Assembly (NCBI GenBank): GCA_028274925.1
Contig: JAQCNR010000153.1
Location: forward strand, 1 to 14,658
DNA length: 14,658 nt
Reading direction: 5' to 3'
Origin: Halovenus sp.
GTDB lineage: Archaea > Halobacteriota > Halobacteria > Halobacteriales > Haloarculaceae
Below, one piece after another: positions 1 through 6,032 of the stretch (position 1 is the first letter of the stretch; the number at the start of each line of letters is the position of its first letter). The position numbers and the translations under genes were made by a program. The notes below the pieces were generated by a model that was not told where the DNA came from, searched no databases, and saw only the letters and a program-made list of their open reading frames with translations.

Positions 1-894
1 GGGGACAGCACTCACACGACGGAAGACAGTCACCGGGTCCTTGTACCGCCGCCAGTTCCACCACGTCTTGGCGACGAGGTAGAGTTTCCGCGGTGTCGTC
101 AGTTCCGGACGCGCGGAGAGCACGTCGTAATCCTGCTTGCGGATGTACCGATGGTGTTCGGCGTACAGCACCGCCGACAGCACGACTGCAAACTGGCAGT
201 CTTTCGGGAGGTATTCGATTCCTTCGACACCCTCGCGGTACAGTTGCTCGGCACGGCGCAGTTCTGACTGGATTGCCCGCTTGAACTCGGGACTGCACTC
301 TTTGCGCTTGATTTGCTCGATACTGACGCCGTACTGCTCCAGCGTCTCCATCGGGAGGTAGACCCGGTCGAGTTCGCGGATATCCTCGCGGACGTCTCGG
401 ATGAAGTTCGTCAACTGGAAGGCTTCGCCAAGCGCCATCGCGTGTGGGCGGGCTTTCTCTGGCTGGTCGCAGTCCATGATAGTCGTCATCATGTTGCCGA
501 CTGCGGAGGCCGACCCACGCATGTACGCCGCCAGACGCTCGTACGTTTCGTACCGGTCGGTGTCGATATCGGAGCACATCGCGTCGATGAACTCGTTGAC
601 TTCTTCGTCGGCGATGTCCTCCTGCTCGCGGATGTCAGAAAAGGCCTCGATCACCGGTTCGTCGTGGGATGTCTCACCGAGGGCGGCCGCTCGGATGGCC
701 TCCAGTTGCTCGCGCTGGCTGGCCGGAGACTGGCCCGAATTGTCGTCGACTACCTCGTCCGCAACGCGGAAAAAGCCGTACAGCACGTATGTCTGCTCCC
801 GGATGCGCTCGGGGAGCAGCCGTGTCGCATAGTAGAAGGTCTGGCCTGTCTCGCGATGGATGGCCTTCCCTCTATCGCGCTGAGCGTTGTTCAC
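1..894 (-). CDS. crtB: Phytoene synthase, C-terminus cut by window edge
   Basis: Squalene/phytoene synthase family: condenses two geranylgeranyl diphosphates to phytoene, the first committed carotenoid step (bacterioruberin and retinal in haloarchaea). The 298 visible residues carry the first Asp-rich motif DEVVDD (about 46-51), the second in NFIRDVREDI (163-172, D167 and D171), and RVYLP (177-181). Family members are usually 300-330 residues, so only a short tail is missing; the frame is open to base 1. The start is GTG at 894: no start codon lies in frame through the upstream AT-rich segment, and a TATA-like box lies about 27 nt upstream, giving a leaderless mRNA. It follows eif6 on the same strand after 133 nt and probably has its own promoter. 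The family call is secure; the exact end is not visible. Confidence 0.95.
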   Translation of the reverse strand, partial: MNNAQRDRGKAIHRETGQTFYYATRLLPERIREQTYVLYGFFRVADEVVDDNSGQSPASQREQLEAIRAAALGETSHDEPVIEAFSDIREQEDIADEEVNEFIDAMCSDIDTDRYETYERLAAYMRGSASAVGNMMTTIMDCDQPEKARPHAMALGEAFQLTNFIRDVREDIRELDRVYLPMETLEQYGVSIEQIKRKECSPEFKRAIQSELRRAEQLYREGVEGIEYLPKDCQFAVVLSAVLYAEHHRYIRKQDYDVLSARPELTTPRKLYLVAKTWWNWRRYKDPVTVFRRVSAVP

Positions 895-918
895 ATTCTG
901 TGAGTTGGGCCTCGCAAA

Positions 919-924
919 GTTAAA
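919..924 (-). promoter_or_regulatory. TATA-like box for crtB
   Basis: On the minus strand this reads TTTAAC inside an AT-rich stretch (AAGTTTAAC). Its centre is about 27 nt upstream of the GTG start at 894, the spacing expected when transcription begins at the start codon itself. Inferred from position and composition only. Confidence 0.5.
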
Positions 925-953
925 CTTGGTTGTTGTATTGGAGTAAATTTTTC

Positions 954-967
954 CGGTACGAGTACCG
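954..967. promoter_or_regulatory. Inverted repeat upstream of crtB, candidate operator
   Basis: CGGTAC-GA-GTACCG has perfect 6-nt arms around 2 nt. It lies about 30 nt upstream of the crtB TATA-like box, between eif6 and crtB. That position suits an activator or repressor site for carotenoid synthesis. It does not resemble the Bat upstream element known from Halobacterium bop/crtB1. A site of this size can also arise by chance. Confidence 0.3.
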
Positions 968-1027
968 CGTATTCGGCGCCCTCGGGAGTGTACGGCGGGA
1001 ATACGACAGCAGCCAAAAGGTGTCAGA

Positions 1028-1696
1028 TCAGTCAGTTGCGTAGCCGAGCGCGGTGTCGATTCGGCCAAGTTCCGGCCCTGTCGTCTCGGATCCAACGATG
1101 TACCCGCTATCGTTTGCGAGCAGTCCCGACCCGACGAGCGGCCCGCCGTAGTTGATGGTCCCGATGTCGGCCGGGACGCCGAGATGCTCCTCGATCCGGT
1201 CGAGTTCTTCGTCGGTGGATTTCGGATGACAGAGCACGCCGCGGTTGGTCGCAACGGCGGCCGTCCCAACGGTGTTCACCCCGGCAATGTCGCCGCGTTC
1301 GACCGGGACGTCGAGTCCGTCTTTGATCCGCTGAACTGCCTCGCGCGGCAGGTCAGGGTGGACGTACGCGCCGGTATCGTTGACCAAGACGACGTTTCCG
1401 GCGGCGTTGATCCGACCCGGAAGTTCGGTAATCGGAACGTCGACTGCCTCGGTAATTCGGTCGCGTTCGCGGTCATTGACGCGACTACTTACGAGCAACC
1501 CGTTGGAGTTGCCGGCAACCAGTGAGCCGACTGTGCCGGACCGGCCGACCGTCGTCTCGACAGCCGGGACCGACAGCTCTTCGGCACAGTCTGCGACCAG
1601 TTCGTCGTCGAGGTCGGGCCGGACGAGCAAGCAGTCGTCGGTCGCTCGTGCGAAGACGCCGATATACGGCGACCCGGAGAATGCCGCGCGGAGCAC
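1028..1696 (-). CDS. eif6: Translation initiation factor aIF-6 (ribosome anti-association factor)
   Basis: aIF6 binds the 50S subunit at the L14/L24e side and blocks joining with 30S; it acts in subunit maturation in the cytoplasm. The 222-residue protein has the normal family length and the repeated pentein-fold pattern, with successive segments of the type 'GN-GLLV', 'NDTGAYVHP', 'TNRGVLCHP' and 'NDSGYIVGS', each followed by an acidic helix. The start is GTG, 2 nt after the rpl31e stop, so it is the third gene of a tight rpl39e-rpl31e-eif6 operon, an arrangement conserved in archaea. Downstream the next gene is crtB; no other ribosomal or prefoldin gene follows in this window. Confidence 0.96.
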   Translation of the reverse strand: MLRAAFSGSPYIGVFARATDDCLLVRPDLDDELVADCAEELSVPAVETTVGRSGTVGSLVAGNSNGLLVSSRVNDRERDRITEAVDVPITELPGRINAAGNVVLVNDTGAYVHPDLPREAVQRIKDGLDVPVERGDIAGVNTVGTAAVATNRGVLCHPKSTDEELDRIEEHLGVPADIGTINYGGPLVGSGLLANDSGYIVGSETTGPELGRIDTALGYATD

Positions 1697-1698
1697 CG

Positions 1699-1977
1699 TT
1701 ACTCTGCGATTTCCGCTTCGACCGCCACGTCGCCTTCCTCCTCGAAGCGCGCGGCGCGGATGCGGACCGAACTCGGCGGCGACGTTCGACCGTGTGACCA
1801 GATTTCTTCGTTAATCGAGGGGTCGAGGCGGACGACATCCTCGTCGACGGAGAAGTGCTGGGCGAGATGTCCGCGGACCAGCGACAGCGCCTTGTCGGCG
1901 GCGTTCGTCGCTGAACCACGGTTCGCGTCACGAAGCGGGACAGTGACGACCCGCTCCTCGAAATCACTCGCGCTCAT
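1699..1977 (-). CDS. rpl31e: 50S ribosomal protein L31e
   Basis: A large-subunit protein near the exit tunnel, found in archaea and eukaryotes and absent from bacteria. The 92-residue protein shows the family pattern: a basic start of the type 'ERVVTVPLRDA', a central helix, 'VRLDPSINEEIWSHGRTSPP', and an 'SVRIRAARFEEEG' strand. The C-terminus is acidic, as in haloarchaeal versions. Its ATG overlaps the rpl39e TGA in an ATGA sequence, and its TAA is 2 nt from the eif6 GTG, so the three genes are probably translationally coupled. Confidence 0.97.
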   Translation of the reverse strand: MSASDFEERVVTVPLRDANRGSATNAADKALSLVRGHLAQHFSVDEDVVRLDPSINEEIWSHGRTSPPSSVRIRAARFEEEGDVAVEAEIAE

Positions 1978-2126
1978 TCGTCGGTATCACTCCGCCGCCA
2001 GTTTCGTCGCTGTGGGTTGCGCATGACGTCACGGTCGGTCTTGACCATGACCCACGCCGGCACCCGACTGTTCTGGTTTTCCAGTTTCGCCAGTCGCTTC
2101 TTTTTCGCCTTCGATTTCTTACTCAT
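1974..2126 (-). CDS. rpl39e: 50S ribosomal protein L39e (50 residues)
   Basis: The smallest archaeal ribosomal protein; it lines the peptide exit tunnel. The 50 residues start MSKKSKAKKKRLAKLENQ and contain the family signature 'RVPAWVMVKTDR' followed by 'NPQRRNWRRS'; the usual length is about 51. Strongly basic, unlike the acidic proteome around it, because it is buried in rRNA. First gene of the operon. A TATA-like box about 28 nt upstream predicts a leaderless transcript, and the stop codon overlaps the rpl31e start in ATGA. It is easily missed in annotation because of its size. Confidence 0.97.
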   Translation of the reverse strand: MSKKSKAKKKRLAKLENQNSRVPAWVMVKTDRDVMRNPQRRNWRRSDTDE

Positions 2127-2150
2127 AGTAGCCGTTTCTACCCCGCCGTT

Positions 2151-2158
2151 GCATAAAT
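2151..2158 (-). promoter_or_regulatory. TATA-like box of the rpl39e-rpl31e-eif6 operon
   Basis: The minus strand reads ATTTATGC, centred about 28 nt upstream of the rpl39e ATG at 2126. It is an AT-rich island in GC-rich sequence, as expected for a haloarchaeal TFB/TBP promoter feeding a leaderless mRNA. Confidence 0.6.
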
Positions 2159-2210
2159 GTGTGTCCCTTTCGCCGGAGGGTCTCGTCTGCTCGCTGGCCA
2201 GATTGTGTCG

Positions 2211-2225
2211 CCGAACTCAGTTCGG
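2211..2225. repeat. 15-nt perfect palindrome over a stop codon
   Basis: CCGAACT-C-AGTTCGG is a perfect inverted repeat centred on the TGA stop of the Nudix/eIF2B gene (2217-2219 on the minus strand). As RNA it could form six pairs with a three-base loop. It lies between that gene and the rpl39e promoter, so it could be an mRNA end or processing signal, a protein site, or chance. No T-tract follows it. Confidence 0.4.
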
Positions 2226-3491
2226 GTGCTCACGCTCGTCAAGGGACTGGCGATATCCAGCAAATTCTGTGGCAAGGGACTCGATATCAGCAGTTGCAAG
2301 CTCGCCCCGGTCAGTAGCGTAGCAGTCGAGTAGTTCCGCTGGCGTCCGCTCGAAGGTTGGATTGACAACGTCGATGGCCGCCGCCCCATCGTACAGCTCG
2401 TCGGCGGGTCGTGGCTCGGTGTCGTCGGTGGCTGTGGGTGCGATTTTGCCGGCTGCCGTCGCAACGACAACCGGAATATCGAGTTCTGTGGCGACGGCCG
2501 CAGCGGGCCGCGTCCCGACTTTGTTCCGAACCCCACCGTCCGGCAGCACCGCGTCGGCACCGACAACGAGCACGTCGGCGTCCCACGCCGCCAGTTGGCC
2601 CGGGAAGGCCGCGTCGCTGGTTACCGTGGTCGGGCTTTCGGAGGCGAGTTTTTCAGCCACAGCGACGCCCTCTCTTCCCGGCCGAGACTCCGCAACGAGC
2701 ACCGCTTCAGGGTCGGCTTCGAGAAGGCCCTGGAGAACTGTCCCAGACCGAGAGAGTGTGGCAACACGAGCCTCGTCAACCCACGACTGCAGCGCCGAGG
2801 CTGCCTGCCTATCCGCAGACAGAGCGCCGTCGATGGCGTCGATGGCTTCCTGTTCGACGGCCGCGGGGTCAGTTCCAGCCGCGTCGATAACCTGCGCGAC
2901 CCGATTTGCAAGCACAACCATCGACGGGCGGGCGTCGACCAGTTCGCGGGCAACCGCGAGAATATCGTCGCCCCGCCGCAGATTATTGTCTGTCGCCAGC
3001 AGCGCAGCCTCGTCACGCAGGATTTCGAGCGCACGAACCGAGATGTATGCCGACCCGTGTTCGTGGTCATGCGTAACCGTCGCAACAGTTGGTCGAACGC
3101 GGTCGTAGGACACGTCGAGGTTCAAGACTGTGTCCCGCCGGAAGATTGCTGTCGGGCTGGTCCACTCGAACTCCGTATGTTCCCTGTCGAGTTCGACGGC
3201 CGGCGTCGGGCACTCGAACAGGTAGGGGTGGACCGTCCAGCGCACGCCGAGGTCCGGGTCTTCGACGGGAAAAGAGTCGCCGCGGCGAACGAGCGTACAC
3301 GTCTCGGGGTCGATGCCAGTCTCCTCGCGAATCTCGGCACGCGCGGCGTCTTCTGGCGAGTCGTGGTCCTCGACGTGGCCGGCGACGCCGGCCCAGTGGC
3401 CCTGATACGAGCCAACCTCGTCGCTGCGCTTGAGTAAGAGTACGTCGCCCTCGTTGCGCAGAAAGGCCGTAACGACCGCGCGTTCGTCCAT
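2217..3491 (-). CDS. Nudix hydrolase fused to eIF2B-alpha-like domain
   Basis: 424 residues in two parts. Residues about 1-130 are a Nudix fold: the Nudix box runs from G38 to I60 with the metal-binding core E53, E56, E57, G59, but D44 and A52 replace the consensus Glu and Arg. Residues about 150-415 resemble the eIF2B alpha/beta/delta and ribose-1,5-bisphosphate isomerase fold: 'ATLSRSGTVLQ' (244-254), 'ESRPGREG' (268-275), 'GADAVLPDGGVRNKVGT' (311-327). Where sugar-phosphate isomerases of this fold have a catalytic Cys, this protein appears to have L-S-R-S, while the Asp of GAD (D313) is kept. The substrate is unknown; a nucleotide-sugar or sugar-phosphate role is inference. The start ATG shares one base with the idsA stop (TAATG), so the two are co-expressed. 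Confidence 0.85.
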   Translation of the reverse strand: MDERAVVTAFLRNEGDVLLLKRSDEVGSYQGHWAGVAGHVEDHDSPEDAARAEIREETGIDPETCTLVRRGDSFPVEDPDLGVRWTVHPYLFECPTPAVELDREHTEFEWTSPTAIFRRDTVLNLDVSYDRVRPTVATVTHDHEHGSAYISVRALEILRDEAALLATDNNLRRGDDILAVARELVDARPSMVVLANRVAQVIDAAGTDPAAVEQEAIDAIDGALSADRQAASALQSWVDEARVATLSRSGTVLQGLLEADPEAVLVAESRPGREGVAVAEKLASESPTTVTSDAAFPGQLAAWDADVLVVGADAVLPDGGVRNKVGTRPAAAVATELDIPVVVATAAGKIAPTATDDTEPRPADELYDGAAAIDVVNPTFERTPAELLDCYATDRGELATADIESLATEFAGYRQSLDEREHPN

Positions 3492-4333
3492 TATTTCTCG
3501 CGTTCGACCACGAACTCGGCGAACTCCCGCAGGAACTCTTTGGCTTCGCTGTCCGCAACACCGGCGGCGTCGAGCGCTTCGAGTGCCCCGGTCGACTTCG
3601 CTCGGGCGCGCTCTGTTGCCTCCTCTGGCGTCAGGTCAGTCACCTCGACCAGCGACGGCCGCTCCATCGCGGCGTCGGTTCCAGTCGGTTTGCCGAGTTG
3701 CTCGGCGTCGGCGGTGGCGTCGAGCACGTCGTCGCGCATCTGGAACGCAACGCCAACTCGCTCGGCGTACTGACCGAACGCTTCGACGGTGAACGCGTCG
3801 GCATCGGCGGCGATAGCGCCCAACTCTGCGGCTGCCCGGAAGAGCGCGCCAGTCTTGCGCCGGGCCAGTTCCATATACTTCTCCTCGTTGACTGGTTCGC
3901 CGACCAGTTCCATCGCCTCACCCTCGCCGAGTTCGACCATCGACTCGGCGACGGCCTGCATCGCGCGTTCGTTCGTCGAAAAGAGCGCGAAGGCTTCGCC
4001 AATCAGCCCGTCCGAGGCTGTGATTGCGGGGCCGTAGCCGTATTCAGTCCAGGCGGCCGGGGTCCCGCGGCGGAGTTCAGATTCGTCGATGATATCGTCG
4101 ATGACCAGCGAGGCGTTGTGAACGAGTTCGATGCCGACAGCGTAGTCGAGTGCTTCCGAGGTGTCGCCGCCGAGCGCGTCGCAAACGAGAACAGTGACCG
4201 TCGGCCGGACGCGCTTGCCGCCGGAGAGCGAGACGTGCTCCATCTCCGCCGTCAGCGTATCCGGTTCGGTCTCCGCGAGTACCGCTTCGAGCCGACGCTC
4301 GATGCGGTCCCGCCGTCGATTCAGATACTCCAT
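3491..4333 (-). CDS. idsA: Polyprenyl diphosphate synthase (GGPP/FPP type)
   Basis: Trans-isoprenyl diphosphate synthase that extends DMAPP with IPP to give C15-C20 precursors of archaeal lipids and carotenoids; cytosolic and Mg-dependent. The 280 residues show GGKRVRP (38-44), the first Asp-rich motif DDIIDE (79-84) followed by LRRGTPAAW, KTG (160-162), and the second Asp-rich motif DDVLD (201-205) with LGKPTGTD. The residues just before the first motif are small (A74, S75), which usually permits C20 product. After the second motif the common 'GKxTLP' stretch is replaced by 'ERPSLVEV'. The start is ATG at 4333, and no convincing TATA box is visible upstream. It overlaps the Nudix/eIF2B gene by 1 nt. 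Confidence 0.93.
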   Translation of the reverse strand: MEYLNRRRDRIERRLEAVLAETEPDTLTAEMEHVSLSGGKRVRPTVTVLVCDALGGDTSEALDYAVGIELVHNASLVIDDIIDESELRRGTPAAWTEYGYGPAITASDGLIGEAFALFSTNERAMQAVAESMVELGEGEAMELVGEPVNEEKYMELARRKTGALFRAAAELGAIAADADAFTVEAFGQYAERVGVAFQMRDDVLDATADAEQLGKPTGTDAAMERPSLVEVTDLTPEEATERARAKSTGALEALDAAGVADSEAKEFLREFAEFVVEREK

Positions 4334-4407
4334 TACCGACAGGTAGTGCCTTGAGTCGCAAGTACGTAACGGACCAGCCTGAATGCAGGAATTGTATCCG
4401 CCGCCGC

Positions 4408-4414
4408 TTTTATA
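4408..4414 (+). promoter_or_regulatory. TATA box of the DUF5811-like gene
   Basis: TTTTATA in GC-rich sequence, about 35 nt before the ATG at 4446, predicts transcription from about 4437 with a leader under 10 nt. This decides the start: the earlier in-frame ATG at 4383 lies upstream of the promoter. Confidence 0.6.
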
Positions 4415-4445
4415 TCCGCCTCACTCCTATAAGAAAGAGAACTAT

Positions 4446-4793
4446 ATGTACGGCAATACCCAGTTTGGTGACGAGCCGTCGGATATTGAACTTACTCCGG
4501 AACAGCGCAAACATCTCCGGCAGGTCCTTTCGACCGTCGCAGAGCGGACACGAGACCTGCTCCCGGGCGAATTTGTCGTCGGCTCTGAACTCGTCGACGG
4601 CTCGAATGGCCCGCAAGCGACCGTCGCCGTTCAGCCGCCAATCGGCGGCATCGTCAGTGCGAACTGCAGTCTCACTGACGAACTGACAATCGACGAAACG
4701 CAGCAGGAAGACCTCGCTGTTGGCCTCGCCGCCAGTGCTGCCCTCCAGGTCAAACAGGCAACTCAGGGCGACCAGTCGCCTGTCGCACGGTAA
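4446..4793 (+). CDS. Conserved haloarchaeal protein, DUF5811-like
   Basis: 115 residues, soluble and acidic, with no membrane segment. It begins MYGNTQFGDEPSD, then has a helical stretch (EQRKHLRQVLSTVAERTRDLLPGEF) and a strand-rich part ending in a helix rich in Ala. The N-terminus resembles haloarchaeal proteins filed as DUF5811, a family of unknown function; that name is from memory and is not certain. An in-frame ATG 63 nt upstream would add a Pro/Tyr-rich extension but lies before the TATA box, so it is rejected. The gene is divergent from idsA and converges, with 3 nt between stops, on the small membrane protein gene. Confidence 0.8.
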   Translation: MYGNTQFGDEPSDIELTPEQRKHLRQVLSTVAERTRDLLPGEFVVGSELVDGSNGPQATVAVQPPIGGIVSANCSLTDELTIDETQQEDLAVGLAASAALQVKQATQGDQSPVAR

Positions 4794-4796
4794 CGC

Positions 4797-5015
4797 TCAC
4801 TTTTCCGATTTCGCGTGCTCAGACGCCGGGACCGGTGGTCGGTAAAACAGTGTGTAGACAACGCCACCAGTCGCTGGAACACTCGCTACGAACAGCGCGC
4901 GTGACAGTTCCACTGCTGGAAGCAGGCCGACCATCAGCCCGACCAGCAACACGACACCAATCCCCACCAGCAATAGGTCGTATCGTGTAATTGCGAGTCC
5001 GTGGACCTGTGCCAT
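4797..5015 (-). CDS. Small two-helix membrane protein
   Basis: 72 residues. A short cytoplasmic start with an 'ITRYDLLL' motif leads into a first hydrophobic helix (about 13-34) and a second (about 38-58), and the protein ends in a charged tail (EHAKSEK). Small membrane proteins with this RYDLLL start are widespread in haloarchaea, and I know of no function for them. Start ATG at 5015, about 31 nt downstream of a clear TATA-like box, so it is close to leaderless. It shares the 114-nt upstream region with the divergent ABC operon. Confidence 0.75.
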   Translation of the reverse strand: MAQVHGLAITRYDLLLVGIGVVLLVGLMVGLLPAVELSRALFVASVPATGGVVYTLFYRPPVPASEHAKSEK

Positions 5016-5019
5016 CAGC

Positions 5020-5040
5020 TAGGTGTGCGAACGCCACCTA
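5020..5040. promoter_or_regulatory. Inverted repeat between TATA box and start, candidate operator
   Basis: TAGGTG - 9 nt - CACCTA, perfect 6-nt arms, centred at 5030. It lies exactly between the TATA-like box and the start codon of the small membrane protein gene, where a bound protein would block transcription. The centre-to-centre arm distance (15 nt) is longer than one helical turn. Function is inferred from position only. Confidence 0.35.
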
Positions 5041-5051
5041 ATTAAATATTA
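5041..5051 (-). promoter_or_regulatory. TATA-like box of the small membrane protein gene
   Basis: The minus strand reads AATATTTAAT, centred about 31 nt upstream of the ATG at 5015. It is the most AT-rich segment of this intergenic region. Confidence 0.6.
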
Positions 5052-5097
5052 TTACCGTAACTGGCCACAGCATCGACAGTGATACTGGCGGGACCAG

Positions 5098-5108
5098 ATA
5101 TACATAAG
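5098..5108 (+). promoter_or_regulatory. TATA-like box of the ABC operon
   Basis: ATATACATAAG, centred about 27 nt before the ATG at 5130, predicts a leaderless transcript for the ATPase gene. The sequence AGGAAGG just before the ATG is weakly Shine-Dalgarno-like but is not needed in a leaderless mRNA. Confidence 0.55.
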
Positions 5109-5129
5109 TCGGGTCGAAAAGGAAGGTAG

Positions 5130-6032
5130 ATGATCGAGGCGCGGGACCTTCGCAAGGAGTACGGCGGATTCGTCGCCGTCGACGGAAGCACGTTCAGCGT
5201 CGACGGGGGAGAAGTGTTCGGCGTCATCGGCCCAAACGGCGCTGGCAAGACAACGACGCTGAAGATGCTCGCTGGCCTGCTCGACCCGACCGATGGCAGC
5301 GCAGAAGTGGCGGGCTACGATGTCAGCGAGACGGAGATGCGCCACCACCTCGGCTTTCTCCCCGAGGAATCGCCCCTGTACGAGGAGATGACGCCCATTT
5401 CCTATCTCTCCTTCTTTGCGGACCTCTACGATGTCGACAGCGACGTCGCCGAACAGCGAATTCACGACACACTCGACGATTTGGACCTCGAACACCGCCA
5501 TCGCCAACTCGGCGATATGTCGAAAGGAATGAAACGAAAGGTCGCCATTGCTCGCTCGCTGATCAACGACCCCGAAGTCCTCATTTACGACGAACCGGCG
5601 AGTGGACTCGACCCGCTGACGACCAACTACATCATCGAGTTCACCGAGCGGTTGGCCGAGGAAGGCAAGACGATTATTTTCAGCGCACACAACCTCTTTC
5701 ACGTCGAGTCGATCTGTGACCGGGTCGTCATCATGAACGAGGGGAAAATCGTCGCCCGCGGCGACCTCGACCAACTCCGTCAGGAGTACGGCGAGACGAC
5801 CTACCACGTCTATACGACGGTCGAACTCGACGACAGCATTCGCGAAAACGGTCGGTATCGCGCCGTCGTCGAGAGTATGGACGCCGTCGACTCGCTGCGG
5901 TCGGCAGCAACGGAGGCCGGGGGTGAAGTAATCGACATCCGCACCGAGGAGTCGAGTCTCGAAGAGGTCTTCCTGAACGTGGCCGAGGCCGGAACGACGG
6001 GTGACCGCTACGTCGAGGAGGGCCGACAGTGA
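5130..6032 (+). CDS. ABC transporter ATPase subunit (NatA/export type)
   Basis: 300 residues with the full nucleotide-binding domain: Walker A GPNGAGKTT (34-42), GFLPEE at the Q-loop position (75-80, with no Gln), the signature in the variant form MSKGMKRK (130-137), Walker B LIYDEP (151-156), the D-loop SGLDP and the H-loop His in SAH (H187). Residues after about 215 form the C-terminal extension typical of exporters of the NatA/CcmA type, with the motif 'EESSLEEVFL'. It powers the two membrane proteins encoded next and overlaps the first of them by 4 nt (GTGA). The substrate cannot be read from sequence; NatAB-type Na+ export is one known role of this family and is not established here. Confidence 0.95.
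   Translation: MIEARDLRKEYGGFVAVDGSTFSVDGGEVFGVIGPNGAGKTTTLKMLAGLLDPTDGSAEVAGYDVSETEMRHHLGFLPEESPLYEEMTPISYLSFFADLYDVDSDVAEQRIHDTLDDLDLEHRHRQLGDMSKGMKRKVAIARSLINDPEVLIYDEPASGLDPLTTNYIIEFTERLAEEGKTIIFSAHNLFHVESICDRVVIMNEGKIVARGDLDQLRQEYGETTYHVYTTVELDDSIRENGRYRAVVESMDAVDSLRSAATEAGGEVIDIRTEESSLEEVFLNVAEAGTTGDRYVEEGRQ

Noticed and set aside
313..903. Long open frame on the plus strand opposite crtB
   Set aside because: Antisense shadow: high-GC genes keep other frames open. The crtB frame carries all family motifs.
2595..3437. 280-codon plus-strand frame opposite the Nudix/eIF2B gene
   Set aside because: Composition is Arg-rich and unlike haloarchaeal proteins; it mirrors a gene with clear domains.
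2217..3491. Calling the fusion a ribose-1,5-bisphosphate isomerase or true eIF2B subunit
   Set aside because: The apparent lack of the catalytic Cys and the Nudix fusion make both names unsafe.
4383..4793. Longer DUF5811-like protein of 136 residues
   Set aside because: Its start lies upstream of the TATA box, and the added 21 residues are Pro/Tyr-rich with no family support.
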